Below, in pieces: positions 47,582 to 57,194 of a DNA stretch of 64,000 nt. The notes below the pieces were generated by a model that ran no database searches, had not been told where the DNA came from, and worked only from the letters and a program-made list of their open reading frames with translations. The stretch's first letter is position 1. The number at the start of each line of letters is the position of its first letter. The translations under genes were made by a program, and so were the position numbers. The DNA comes from Pararge aegeria (lineage: Eukaryota > Arthropoda > Insecta > Lepidoptera > Nymphalidae): contig NC_053202.1 of assembly GCF_905163445.1 (NCBI RefSeq), forward strand, positions 7,192,001 through 7,256,000, given 5' to 3'.

Positions 47582-49269
47582 GACTCGCCTGAAGACTGAC
47601 AATGGTAGTCTCATATCTTCTAAACCAGAGATCCTGAGTGAGGTTGAGAAATTCTATGGACAGTTATACACCTCAACACAAAAGCCTGTTGAAAGTTTGG
47701 CTAAAGACCCTAGAGCCAAATTGACCCGACACTTCACTGAAGATATCCCGGACGTCAGCCTTTACGAGATTAGTATGGCTCTCAAACAACTTAAGAACAA
47801 CAAGGCACCGGGTGATGACGGAATCACAGCAGAACTCCTGAAAGCGGGTGGAAAACCGATACTTAAAGTCCTTCAGCGGTTGTTCAATTCCGTCATTCAT
47901 CAAGGCACAACGCCAGAGGCATGGCACAGGAGCGTGGTTGTTCTGTTCTTCAAAAAAGGTGATAATACCTTGCTGAAGAACTACAGACCTATCTCGCTGT
48001 TGAGCCATGTCTACAAGTTGTTCTCAAGAGTCATTACGAATCGTCTCGCGAATAGGTTCGACGACTTCCAGCCTCCTGAACAAGCCGGTTTCCGAAAGGG
48101 CTTCAGTACCATAGACCACATACATACGCTGCGGCAGGTTATACAGAAGACTCAAGAGTATAACCGGCCACTTTGCTTAGCGTTTGTGGACTATGAGAAA
48201 GCCTTTGATTCGGTGGAAACCTGGGCTGTGTTAAGGTCACTGCAGAGATGCCGAATTGACTACCGGTACATCGAAGTTTTGAAGTGTTTGTACAAAAACG
48301 CCACTATGTCAGTCCGTATACAGGACCAGACTATGAAACCGATCCAACTGCAGCGAGGAGTGCGACAGGGAGATGTTATCTCCCCGAAGCTGTTTACCGC
48401 TGCGTTGGAGGACGTTTTTAAGCTTCTGGATTGGAACGGGCTTGGCATCAACATTAACGGCGAGTACATCACTCAACTTCGGTTTGCCGACGATGTAGTC
48501 ATAATGGCAGAGACTCTGGAAGACCTTAATGCGATGCTCAATGACCTCAGCAGAGTTTCTCAACAGGTGGGCCTTCGTATGAACATGAGCAAGACGAAAA
48601 TTATGTCTAACGCTCATGTTGCGCTCCACCCAATAATTGTTGGGAACTCTGCACTCGAAATTGTAGACGAGTATATATACCTAGGACACACGATCCAGTT
48701 AGGTAGGTCCAATTTCGAGAAAGAGGTAAACCGCCGAATCCAACTCGGATGGGCAGCGTTCGGGAAACTTCGTGACATCTTCTCGTCCAAAATCCCCCAG
48801 TGCCTGAAGACTAAAGTCTTCGAACAGTGCGTGTTGCCAGTGATGACTTACGGATCAGAGACATGGTCGCTAACTATGGGCCTCATAAGAAGGCTCAGAG
48901 TCACTCAGCGGGCGATGGAGAGAGCTATGTTAGGAGTATCTCTACGTGATCAAATCAGAAATGAGGAGATCCGTAGAAGAACTAGAGTTACCGACATAGC
49001 TCAGCGAGTTGCGAAGCTGAAGTGGCAATGGGCGGGGCACATAGCTCGGAGAACCGATGGACGTTGGGGTCTTAAGGTGCTGGAATGGCGACCCCGCACC
49101 GGTAAACGCAGCGTAGGTCGGCCCCAAACGAGGTGGACAGATGACATCAGGCGAGTAGCTGGGAGCCGTTGGAGGCAAGCGGCCCAGGACCGTGCATTGT
49201 GGAACTCCCTACAAAAGACCTATGTCCAGCAGTGGACGTCAATTGGTTGAGATGATGATGATGATGATG
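47582..49269 (+). mobile_element. RTE-like LINE, 5'-truncated, 13-bp TSD
   Basis: The inserted element is flanked by ATTGTTTCTAGTT (47569-47581 and 49270-49282). It contains the RT frame, a three-base 3' repeat (GATGATGATGATGATGAT, 49251-49269) and no further UTR. The upstream endonuclease domain expected in RTE LINEs is missing because of 5' truncation. Its exact TSD and its near-identity to the copy at 7482-8553 indicate a young insertion. It cannot have moved by itself; the machinery must have come from a full-length source outside the window. Confidence 0.95.
47583..49250 (+). CDS. Reverse transcriptase region of an RTE-like LINE polyprotein, N-terminally truncated
   Basis: The frame is uninterrupted for 555 codons from the insertion junction to TGA 49248-49250. 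The first codon of the frame as usually drawn (TTG, 47580-47582) spans the TSD and follows an in-frame TAG, so it is not a start. Counting it as residue 1: fingers block KKGDNTLLKNYRPISLLS near 125-142; palm motif A AFVDYEKAFDSVE 201-213; RQGDVISPKLF 262-272; catalytic FADD 302-305, with aspartates in both key motifs; then thumb and a basic C-terminal region (QRAMERAMLG, KWQWAGHIARR, EWRPRTGKRSVGRP). The protein would copy its own RNA by target-primed reverse transcription but lacks the endonuclease. No promoter or initiation site is present, so expression as a protein is unlikely. RTE rather than another LINE clade is my reading of the motif pattern. Confidence 0.88.
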   Translation, partial: TRLKTDNGSLISSKPEILSEVEKFYGQLYTSTQKPVESLAKDPRAKLTRHFTEDIPDVSLYEISMALKQLKNNKAPGDDGITAELLKAGGKPILKVLQRLFNSVIHQGTTPEAWHRSVVVLFFKKGDNTLLKNYRPISLLSHVYKLFSRVITNRLANRFDDFQPPEQAGFRKGFSTIDHIHTLRQVIQKTQEYNRPLCLAFVDYEKAFDSVETWAVLRSLQRCRIDYRYIEVLKCLYKNATMSVRIQDQTMKPIQLQRGVRQGDVISPKLFTAALEDVFKLLDWNGLGININGEYITQLRFADDVVIMAETLEDLNAMLNDLSRVSQQVGLRMNMSKTKIMSNAHVALHPIIVGNSALEIVDEYIYLGHTIQLGRSNFEKEVNRRIQLGWAAFGKLRDIFSSKIPQCLKTKVFEQCVLPVMTYGSETWSLTMGLIRRLRVTQRAMERAMLGVSLRDQIRNEEIRRRTRVTDIAQRVAKLKWQWAGHIARRTDGRWGLKVLEWRPRTGKRSVGRPQTRWTDDIRRVAGSRWRQAAQDRALWNSLQKTYVQQWTSIG

Positions 49270-49339
49270 ATTGTTTCTAGTTAATTTCTATATTTAAAAA
49301 ACTGCAAACACTGGACTAAATTTGAGGCCTCAGAATAAT

Positions 49340-49567
49340 TCATAAGTCACCGTGCCGGTGTTGACAGTAGATCAGAATACAGTTGTCACTACCCCCTCTT
49401 CCCACGGGTGTCATACGAGGTGACTAAGGTGATACAACGGTAAACGGGCAGCAACATCTTCTTTACTACTACCATCTGCTGCGATCACCAATCTCATCTG
49501 CCCAGCGTGGTGATCATAGGCAAAACCTCCCTTTATTCCTACAGTGGACTGTTATAGGTTATTGATA
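49340..49567 (+). mobile_element. Family K retroposon with 15-bp TSD
   Basis: Flanked by AGGCCTCAGAATAAT at 49325-49339 and 49568-49582. It contains GTAGATCAGAATACAGTTGT, TGGTGATCATAGGCAAAACC and TACAGTGGACTGTTATAGG, ending TTATTGAT. The TSD shows that family K copies are retroposed units of about 230 bp. Whether they are SINEs or LINE 3' ends is open. Confidence 0.88.
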
Positions 49568-49684
49568 AGGCCTCAGAATAATGAATGAGTCTCAGACACT
49601 TTAAAGGCGCTGCGGTTATAGTCTAAGGGGGTAATTTAAGCTGGATTACCTTTTAAAGTTACGTGTTTTTTTTATATATATTAG

Positions 49685-49850
49685 CAATTAAAATTTCACT
49701 TGTTTTAATGCTGAAGGAAAACGTCTGAGAAAACCTGTAAGGCATTTTTATAGGTGTGTAAAGTCAACTAATTGGCCAGCGTGTACTACCTAAGCACTTC
49801 TCATTTTGAGACCCGAGCAGAAAGCCGGTAATGGGTTGGTAATGATGAAA
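49685..49850 (+). mobile_element. SINE family G, degenerate
   Basis: TTAAAATTTCACTTGTTTTA, GCTGAAGGAAAACG, TTGGCCAGCGTGTACTACC and CCGGTAATGGGTTGGTAATG. Confidence 0.7.
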
Positions 49851-50337
49851 CAGAACTTAAAAAAAAAATCTCGAAACATCTATGACGGGTAATTTTAAAA
49901 CAGTCTTTGAAAACACATATCTTAGTTTTAACGCGGGAAAACTTAGTCTAATTGGTAAACAGAAATTCAAATAAAAAAAATCCGAGGCACAATTTACCGC
50001 TATTAAAGAATATTACGTAGAAATATAAAATTTAACTAACAATCAAAGGTTATTAATGAATCTGATGTGAAATTTTTCGTCCATTATTTAATATCCGGAT
50101 ATAATCCATTAGCATATCTGTAATATGGAACAGATAAACTTTAGTCTCGGGTAAACTTTTTTAATTTGGAGCTTAAAGCTATATTGGTAAGTTAAGGCCA
50201 GTTCTTCACTTCAAGGCGATAGCGCAAGGTACGAAATTGAAGCTATAATACTATTTCACTTTACCTAGAAATTGCTTAAATCGGATGCCTAATGATTTGG
50301 GTGATGTGTACAGAAAAAAAAACATTTCAATAATTTT
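49851..50337. other. Unassigned sequence
   Basis: AT-rich. No gene or repeat is recognised. Confidence 0.35.
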
Positions 50338-50600
50338 CTTTTTTATTCCACTACAAGTTAGCCCTTGACTGCAATCTCACCTGGTAAGCAGTCTAAGATG
50401 GTAGCGGGCTAACCTGTTAGGGAGTATGGTAGTTATACCCGTAATCGGTTTATACGCCACATCGCACCGGCTTACTAAATCGCTTAGCGGCTCGTCTTTG
50501 TCAGTAGGGTGGAAACTAGCCTACTAGAAAATTTTATCGGTTGGTTATAAAATTCAGAGAAAAATCTGAAATTATTAAATCCCCAATTTGCTCTTGTAAT
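50338..50600 (-). mobile_element. SINE family D, head damaged
   Basis: T-rich end, CCACTACAAGTTAGCCCTTG, GCAGTCTAAGATGGTAGCGG, CATCGCACCGGCTTACTAAA, TCTTTGTCAGTAGGGTGG, and TTATAAAATTCAGAGAAAAA. A deletion is seen at GGTAAGCAG where GTGATGAT is lost. The head is altered. Confidence 0.83.
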
Positions 50601-51689
50601 TCGTCCCACACTTGAACGCCACTAGGGACGCGGGTTTGACCATGCGACGAAGCCATTGATTTAAAAAAACAACGAATAACGCGATAGATTTCAATAATAA
50701 TAATAAATAATAATTAAAATAATTCAATTGAATGAGGAAATTAATAATAATAATTAATTAATTAATAATTTGAATTACGTAAGTTAAATCATATAGAATA
50801 GAGAGGACATTGGGACTTGGATCCTATGAGCAAATAAATGTACAATTCCGGCAAATGATCCTAAAACATTTTAAAAATTTATTTTTCCCGGCATATTATA
50901 TTTTATGTTTTAAATATTAGGAAAGGTACTAAATCCCTGTGACATGTGATTATTAATGCAAAAGTGTGTTTGTATTTCATTATTTTAGTGTTAGTTTCAT
51001 ATAAGTGAGAGTGACTTAACCAACTTTTACGTCAGGAGTATTTAATAAGTTACCTTTAAATTGCTTAACGGTATAACTTAGTGTTAACGTTATGGTTTAC
51101 CTTAATACCTACTAGTAATATATAATATGTAGCTAAACACGAAATTTCGCACTTATATCACAAGATATAGACCCGAATAATAAAGACTAGGCAAAGCCAA
51201 TAATTAATAGATCTATTTTTTCTTAATGTGAACTATCAAATATGACTACAAATGCGAAATAGCTTTTCACCTTACGAATAAACCAACCAACATTTCCGTT
51301 GTATGAAAAACACGTTAAATTATAACCTGGATTATTTCCAATTATATTGCGCTTATGATTAATCAAATTATGGAATTGAATTATTATAAGTTGATATTTC
51401 CCAGAATGGTTCGATTTGTTGATAACGAATTAGTTAATTAAATTAATATCAGAGCGATTATTTGGGTTTGCGAAATGCTTATCAATTTTCAATGTTGCAT
51501 GGTAATTATTATGACAAATTATGGCATTCCTGCGATAAGATCAAAATGTATTTGTTAACATTAACAACTGTTTTAGTAGACAAATTACTTGATCAACGTT
51601 TCATAAATTGAGTACTGCCGCCATGGTTATTTCTACCGTGAAGCAGATTTGTTGCAATGCTGTGGTCTGTAAAGCGTGGTTGCTGGTGT
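50601..51689. other. Unassigned AT-rich sequence
   Basis: About 1.1 kb without a recognised transposon. It contains an AATAATAATAATTAATT-type low-complexity region (50694-50770). No frame longer than 60 codons begins here. Confidence 0.4.
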
Positions 51690-51862
51690 CATTACGTGCA
51701 CACGAGGCTTAACTCTTACCTTTCCTACGCTTCAGGTTGTTGGACACAGGGCGTCAGGTTGCAGACCGTGTTCCTTGCATGCCCTGCGAAGTTAGTCAGT
51801 TGATGGGAGGTGGTTTTTCACATCTGCTTGGTCCGTCAAATGGGACTACAATTTTTTTTTAT
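51690..51862 (+). mobile_element. SINE family E, 5'-truncated
   Basis: CCTACGCTTCAGGTTGTTGG, ACACAGGGCGTCAGGTTGC, TTCCTTGCATGCCCTGCGAA, GGAGGTGGTTTTTCACATC, TGCTTGGTCCGTCAAATGGG and a T-rich end. The tRNA-like head is missing. Confidence 0.8.
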
Positions 51863-52144
51863 CGTATCGCTTTTGGAGTGGATAGCAAGCTTTATCAGTT
51901 TTTTTCTACATTTGCATAATTCGTTATTCGGATGGCCCATTTTAATTTGGTTCTGCACCTGGTCTCTAAACGAGGAATGCCCGTGAATTGAATGAGTTGT
52001 TATTACCCCTAGAGGTATTTAAAATATTTCCTATTCCAATTAAATTATGTAAATAGATAAACAATTCAAAATAAACGTGTGCCAAAGATTGTCACTGTAA
52101 TGAAAAAAGTTTATTAAAAGTTTTTCTTTTATATTCTTCTCCAG
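51863..52144. other. Unassigned sequence
   Basis: No feature is recognised. Confidence 0.35.
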
Positions 52145-52322
52145 CTACAAGACATGCCGCCAAGCGTTATACGTTCCGATACGATGTTGCGTAAAAACCC
52201 GGTAAGGTGTTAGGTAAGGTAAGAAGTTTAACATAACTGCGATACGTTGATCCGCTACTATCTTAGACTGCATCATAACACCAGCTGTGATTGGGCTAAC
52301 TTGTAGCGGAATAAAAAAAATG
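52145..52322 (+). mobile_element. SINE family D, 5'-truncated
   Basis: ACATGCCGCCAAGCGTTATA, CGATACGATGTTGCGTAAAA, a duplicated GGTAAGGTGTTAGGTAAGGT (52201-52220), CTATCTTAGACTGCATCATA and CTAACTTGTAGCGGAATAAA. Confidence 0.82.
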
Positions 52323-52365
52323 AAATCACTCGATGTCAAAACAAATTACTTTATAATCTTGCACC

Positions 52366-52500
52366 ATCATCATCATCATATCAACCCATTGCCGGCCCAC
52401 TACAGGGCACGGGTCTCCTCCCACAATGAGAAGGGGTTAAGGCCGTAGTCCACCACGGTGGCCCAGTGCGGATGGGTGGATTCCACACACCTTTTTTCTA
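52366..52500 (-). mobile_element. SINE family G fragment
   Basis: CAT-repeat tail, ATCAACCCATTGCCGGCCC, CACAATGAGAAGGGGTTAAG and GTCCACCACGGTGGCCC. Only the 3' 120 bp are present. Confidence 0.86.
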
Positions 52501-52634
52501 CATTCATGCACATTTTGACTAAAATGTTTTTTTTTAAATTTCAAACTAGCTGTTGCCCGAGGTGGCTTTTAACAAAACCCACGGAAACTTAAGATAAAAA
52601 GTAGCTCATATATAAAAAATTGCCTTAGCTTCAT

Positions 52635-52878
52635 AGCTTAATATAAATAAACTGTGAGATAGCAAAAAAAAAAAAATACCCGGCTAAGTTTGTGGCCTCT
52701 GCTTAGACCAGGGCGCGTTTGGAACCCTCGTAGGTTAAAGTTTAGTTTAGGTTTAAGTTGGCGTACGAAGTTATCACCATCCCCTTACAATTATGTAAAC
52801 ATATATGTATGAACGCTTCATAAGTGCCTGTGATAGGCCTACAAGAATAAATAAATTTTGAATTTGAATTTGAATTTA
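52635..52878 (+). mobile_element. Family B repeat
   Basis: CTGTGAGATAGCAAAAAAA, CCGGCTAAGTTTGTGGCCTC, CAGGGCGCGTTTGGAACCC, TAGTTTAGGTTTAAGTTGGC, GATAGGCCTACAAGAATAAA and the end TTTGAATTTGAATTTG. The short AGTTTAG duplication (52738-52755) is private to this copy. Confidence 0.88.
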
Positions 52879-52957
52879 GCCATAATCTGACATTTCAACT
52901 AACTTTACGTCAAAATTAGATAAAATGTCAGAAAAATGTGTAGTTAAGCCAAAAATT

Positions 52958-53072
52958 TGATTACGTAGAGATATTCCTAGCATAGCTCTCTCCATCTTCC
53001 GCTGAGTGACTCGGCTTCTTATGAGGTCCATAGTAAGCGAACGCTTTTCAGATCCGTAAGTCATCACTTTGA
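52958..53072 (-). mobile_element. RTE-like LINE internal fragment
   Basis: The minus strand encodes VMTYGSEKRSLTMDLI and VTQRKMERAMLGISLRNQI, the middle of the C-terminal region in the 47.6 kb copy, with changes and one codon-pair deletion. Both ends of the LINE are missing. This is neither a normal 5' truncation nor a tail, so later deletion or rearrangement is implied. Confidence 0.82.
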
Positions 53073-53189
53073 GCATCAGTATGGATTACGCTTTTGACCT
53101 ATCCCATAGAAACCGTTCAGTGATATTAATTACTTCTACTAAAACTGTTACTACTACTACTGTACTACTTCTATTATAATTAAATAAAT

Positions 53190-53455
53190 AAATATACTAC
53201 GACAATAAACACATCGCTATCTAGCCCCAAAGTAAGCGTAGCTTGTGTTATGGGTACTTAGGTGACTGATGAATATTTGTATGAACAACATACAGAAATA
53301 CTTATAATATACACTAAACTATAATATACTATAAACACCCAGACACTGAAAAATATTCATGTTCATGACACAAACATTTTCCAGTTGTGGGAATCGAACC
53401 CACGGCCTTGGACTCAGATAGCAGGGTCGCTGCCCACCGCGCCAATCGGTCATCT
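53190..53455 (-). mobile_element. SINE family A, full length
   Basis: Minus copy from ACTACGACAATAAACACATC to the head GATGACCGATTGGCGCGGTG. Box B complement GGGAATCGAACCC is at 53389-53401. A small internal duplication ACTATAATATACTATAAAC is at 53318-53336. Confidence 0.9.
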
Positions 53456-53951
53456 AAGTCTAGTTCTATTGTACTACTGCTTCTTAAAAGTCACATTCTC
53501 GCCCATGAACTATCTCTATGCAAAAAATCACGTGACTTTGTCACACCGTTGCTGCGTGAAAGAAGGACACATTAATAAACCCACTTCCACATTTATATTA
53601 TTAGTAAAGATTTTGAGACAGGGTACAGGTGTAAGTGACTGCGGCTTCAGTCTAAGCTCTTTGACCTAGATCTTCATCCCCCCCTCCCTCCCCACTCCCC
53701 TTACCCCTTACTCCCCATTAGCGTACAACTGCATAGCAAAACCATTAGGCCTGCGCTAGCAACTTTTATTAAATGTTTCAATTTTAGTGTAACGCTGAAT
53801 TTACCTACGCTTTTATTAAAAATCTCTTGCCATATGCTTTGTAGCGTTCGCAAGCGTTCTTCACCTGTGTCTGTTACGGTTTTTTTTGCAAATCCCGTGG
53901 GAACCGTTTGGTTTCCGGGATAAAAAGAATGCTGTGAAATTGCTAGATTGC
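53456..53951. other. Unassigned sequence with a pyrimidine-rich block
   Basis: A run of C and T (CCCCCCTCCCTCCCCACTCC near 53678) stands out. GCAAATCCCGTGGGAACCGT and TCCGGGATAAAAAGAATGC (53888-53932) look like a Helitron fragment. No gene is seen. Confidence 0.45.
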
Positions 53952-54088
53952 AAAATTCTAAATTCATTTCTATCAAGTAGGCCTCTACCATATTGTAGTA
54001 TGTTTGTAGTGGACTCTACCACCGGTTCGGAAGGAAGATTGAACCGGGAAGAACCCGACAAGAAACTCAGCAGTAATGCAGAGAGTGA
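53952..54088 (-). mobile_element. Family I repeat
   Basis: CAAAATTCTAAATTCATTTC, AAGTAGGCCTCTACCATATT, GTGGACTCTACCACCGGTTC, GGAAGATTGAACCGGGAAG and ACAAGAAACTCAGCAGTAAT. Both ends shortened. Confidence 0.8.
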
Positions 54089-54301
54089 ATGATACAGATG
54101 ACTCATTAGTCGTATTTTGTGATTAGCTAGTTACTTATAAAGATGAACCTGACACACTTGGCGCATCGCCAAGCCGTAACATTATTACATACTTTTCTTA
54201 GAAATGAACTTTACGGTCCATTCTAGTTTATTATTCCACTTGTACTATGATTAATGGTCTTGAAATACCTTTATACACTACTTCTATTCATCAATTCTTA
54301 A
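54089..54301. other. Unassigned sequence
   Basis: No feature is recognised. Confidence 0.35.
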
Positions 54302-54586
54302 GACGGCCGATTGGCGCAGTGGGCAGCGACCCTGCTTTCTGATTCCAAGGCTGTGGGTTTGATTCCCAAATGTTTGTGTGATGAACATAGTGTCTGAGTC
54401 AGTGTCTTGGTGTTTATCTCTATATAAGTATAAAAGTATCTGGTTGTTTATCTGAGTATAAGTATTTATGTTTATTATTCATGAAAATATTCATCAGTCA
54501 TCTTAGTACGCATAACACAAGCTACGCTTACTTTGGGGCTATATGGCGATGTGTTTATTGTCACAGTATACATACATACATACATT
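54302..54586 (+). mobile_element. SINE family A, full length
   Basis: The head GACGGCCGATTGGCGCAGTG matches the family consensus exactly. Box B is GGGTTTGATTCCC (one change). The middle has a partial duplication (TATAAGTATAAAAGTATC and GTATAAGTATTTATG). The tail CTACGCTTACTTTGGGGC is followed by a short CATA repeat. Confidence 0.92.
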
Positions 54587-55166
54587 TTTTTAAATCTATT
54601 TAATCAATATGCCTCGGGTCTTAAATATCGTCACGAGGGTAATTTTGTTTTTTTTTCTATTGGAAAAAACATTTATTACCGCAAGGTGCGTGTATTTTAA
54701 AATTAAATCGATGAAGCGACTGTTTAGGACTTCATATTCGGAGATATGGCTATGATTAACATTTCGGAGCTATGTGCATTTTATAATATCACTGCATGCC
54801 TGAGAGTTCTTCACAATGTTCTCAAAAGTACAACCTATTTGCTTTTATTACGCAATTATTTATTTCGGAAATGCGTGAACTAAGTCAAAATGATTTATAA
54901 CTTATATCTAGGTCAGGCTCTCAAATATATCTAACGTAGTTCATCACTTGTAAAACAAAGTCCTTAATGGATTGTATCATTCATATTGAATGTTACTGTA
55001 AATGCGCGTACTGTGTTCAATCAACGCTATTGCTGTACAGTACGAATTTTTCAATCGGTATTTATAATATTCGTAGTAGAACTTTTTATGGTAGAGCTCG
55101 TCTGGAAAATACTAGCGCCATCACTATAACTGCAAACAAGAAGCATTGCTATGTACCCGTCTGAAG
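54587..55166. other. Unassigned sequence with a family G scrap
   Basis: GCATGCCTGAGAGTTCTTCA at 54795 resembles family G. The rest, including a 65-codon frame (54967-55164), has no recognisable signature. Confidence 0.38.
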
Positions 55167-55284
55167 GGCGTCAACCAATGGACGTCCACTGCTGGGCGTA
55201 GGTCATTTGTAGGTCATTTGTAGGTCCACAATCCACGGTCCTGGGCCGCTTGCCTCCAGTGGCTCCCACTGACTCGCCTGATGT
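55167..55284 (-). mobile_element. RTE-like LINE 3' tail
   Basis: CGTCAACCAATGGACGTCCA, CTGCTGGGCGTAGGTCATTT, CCACGGTCCTGGGCCGCTTG, CCTCCAGTGGCTCCCACTGA and CTCGCCTGATG match the end of the 7.5 kb copy. The word GTAGGTCATTT is duplicated in tandem (about 55199-55225). Confidence 0.84.
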
Positions 55285-55359
55285 GTAATTCATTGATTTA
55301 TATTAATGGTGTAATACAGGCACCTGAGGCCTTACTTGTCCTACGCGGGCACGCGCATT

Positions 55360-55640
55360 TATAAATCTTCTTCTTCTCTTCTTTCTCCTGGCTTTTATCC
55401 TCCTAGTATTCCTGCGCCACACCTTGCGGTTGTGGGTTGTCCCTTCTGTCGTGTTGCTCGTAATTATGTCGTTTTTAATTGTTCTTAGCCAGGTTATTGG
55501 TGGTCGTCCACGGCCTCTTTTTCCGTCCTCTATATTAATGACTTTTTTGTCATATGGTCATCATCTCGCCTCATCACATGACCGTACCAGCGTAAGCGGC
55601 TTTAGGTGAGTTTTTCGCGGATTTTAGCAACTTTACGCAC
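55360..55640 (-). pseudogene. LINE C-terminal fragment, frameshifted
   Basis: In element sense the 3' end is an AAGAAG repeat at 55365. The minus strand reads KVAKIREKL, stop, SRLRWYGHVMRRDDDHMTKK, then after a frameshift VINIEDGKRGRGRPPITWLR and TIKND. The LRWYGHV-RR-DD and GRGRPP-TW-R blocks are typical of LINE polyprotein C-termini of RTE or related type. The apparent plus-strand frame 55424-55609 is its antisense shadow. Confidence 0.75.
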
Positions 55641-55714
55641 ACGCATAGATAAATAAAGAAATAAAAATGCCATACATAAATTTAAACGGACACATAAGGT
55701 CTCCGTTAAAATTT

Positions 55715-55830
55715 AAAAAAAACATGCCCTACGCTTCAAGTTGATGGTCACAGGGAGGCACTTTGTAGAACATGATTGTCGCCTGCCCTGCGAGATGAAG
55801 ATCTGGTTAAAGGCGACGGTTAACCACTTA
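55715..55830 (+). mobile_element. SINE family E fragment
   Basis: ACATGCCCTACGCTTCAAGT, GGTCACAGGGAGGCACTTTG, GTCGCCTGCCCTGCGAGATG and GGCGACGGTTAACCACTTAC. Confidence 0.68.
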
Positions 55831-55874
55831 CAAGCCTTTAACAAGTAACAAGCCACTAAATTATCTAGTTATAC

Positions 55875-56165
55875 TTTAGTGGTTAGGATTTCGGCTTTAC
55901 TCTCCAAGTTCAAACCCCGGCACGCACCGTTTCGAAGTTACGTGCATTTTAAGCAATAAATATCACTCGATTTAACGGTGAAGGAAAACAGCATGCCTGA
56001 GAGTTCTCTATAATTTTTCTCAATGGCGTATGAAGTAAACTGATTGGAACTTGGTGGTCGGGTGATCGACTACGGCCTAAACCATTCGCATGCTAGGATA
56101 CCCGTGTCGTGTAGTTAGCCATTAGTAGTATGGTAGTACTATAATGGGTTGTTAATGAAGATGAT
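55875..56165 (+). mobile_element. SINE family G, with head
   Basis: Head TTAGTGGTTAGGATTTCGGC (box A) and AAGTTCAAACCCCGGCACGC (box B), then AAGTTACGTGCATTTTAAGC, AACGGTGAAGGAAAACAGCA, GGCCTAAACCATTCGCATGC and the end ATGGGTTGTTAATGAAGATG. It is more diverged than 29845-30118. Confidence 0.8.
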
Positions 56166-56236
56166 AAATCAATACTAAAGTTAGAAATGATTTCTTTAAT
56201 AAAAACTCTTTGACTGAGTATAAAAAAATCTTTTGA

Positions 56237-56698
56237 ATTTTGACGTGACAACGTCTTATAAATTGGTTTGCCGGGTGACACTTCAAGAAACTGCGTTACG
56301 CTCCGCTCACGTTATGCGCTCACAATGAGAGCGAGTGAGAGGCACGCGTCCCTTACACTCGGGCATGGTTAGCCCGCCTAAGAGCGAGAGAGACAGACAT
56401 AAAAAGTGAAAGGCACGCGTCCCTTTGTAGTAAACGCTGTTTCATTGTACGCAAATGTACGCAAGTTATTGTATGTATATTTGTATATAAATACGTATGT
56501 ATGTGTAAAGGTAAAAATAAAATTTTGTTAATATGAAATTCAGTGCGAGATTCTTTGTATAAATTAATGTTTTAAATATAATTCTTTGTATAAATAAATG
56601 TTTTAAATTGTTACTATTATTTCACCCTTCTTCCTACTATGCGAATGAATATTCACATTAAAATTATTTTACCACTCAAAGTCGTTGTCACGTAAAAC
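56237..56698. mobile_element. Possible MITE with 15-20 bp imperfect inverted ends
   Basis: TTTTGACGTGACAACGTCTT (56239-56258) and the reverse complement of AAAGTCGTTGTCACGTAAAA (56678-56697) match at about 17 of 20 positions. The interior holds a GC-rich block with GAGAGGCACGCGTCCCTT (56337) and a related GAAAGGCACGCGTCCCTT (56408), and a tandem 31-bp unit at 56550-56610. No TSD could be read with confidence. Confidence 0.45.
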
Positions 56699-57194
56699 TT
56701 TTTTATAAGCAATCATTTAACAACAACATTCTTAGCAACAAACATAGGCTATACTTTATATCAGTAATATTGAGATTTGTCTTTTTTTACGGAAACAATT
56801 CTAACTTTATGATTACGATGCCGAAAAAAATGGTTTTCTTACGATTTTATTACAATATAAGAAACTTTCAAAAGGAACGCACTTAAAGGAGATGACTGTG
56901 AATAAAAACGTTGGCATCTTCCGAAGAAGGGTAGATATATGGCTATTTATTTTCTGCCTTTATTTTCCTGTTTATCAGACTTGGTCATGATTGACCGGAA
57001 CACGGGTTATTTATGGCGTCATATAAAGGATTTTATATTTCTGTTTTGCCTTTTACATGTTATGTAACGTTAGAAGCTAATGGGACAAAAATTACGTGCA
57101 AATTTAATCATTTTTAATAAACTTTCAAAGTTAGTATACCTTGTGCTACTTTCTTAAAAGTTGTTAACTCAAGCAATAAGTGGGATCGAGTTTC
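56699..57194. other. Unassigned sequence
   Basis: AT-rich. No feature is recognised. Confidence 0.35.

Noticed and set aside
47580..47582. TTG as the start codon of the 556-codon reverse transcriptase frame
   Set aside because: The codon spans the target-site duplication and follows an in-frame TAG. The element is truncated here, so no real start exists.
55424..55609. Plus-strand frame that looks like a membrane peptide
   Set aside because: It is the antisense of a frameshifted LINE C-terminal region, which is recognisable on the minus strand.
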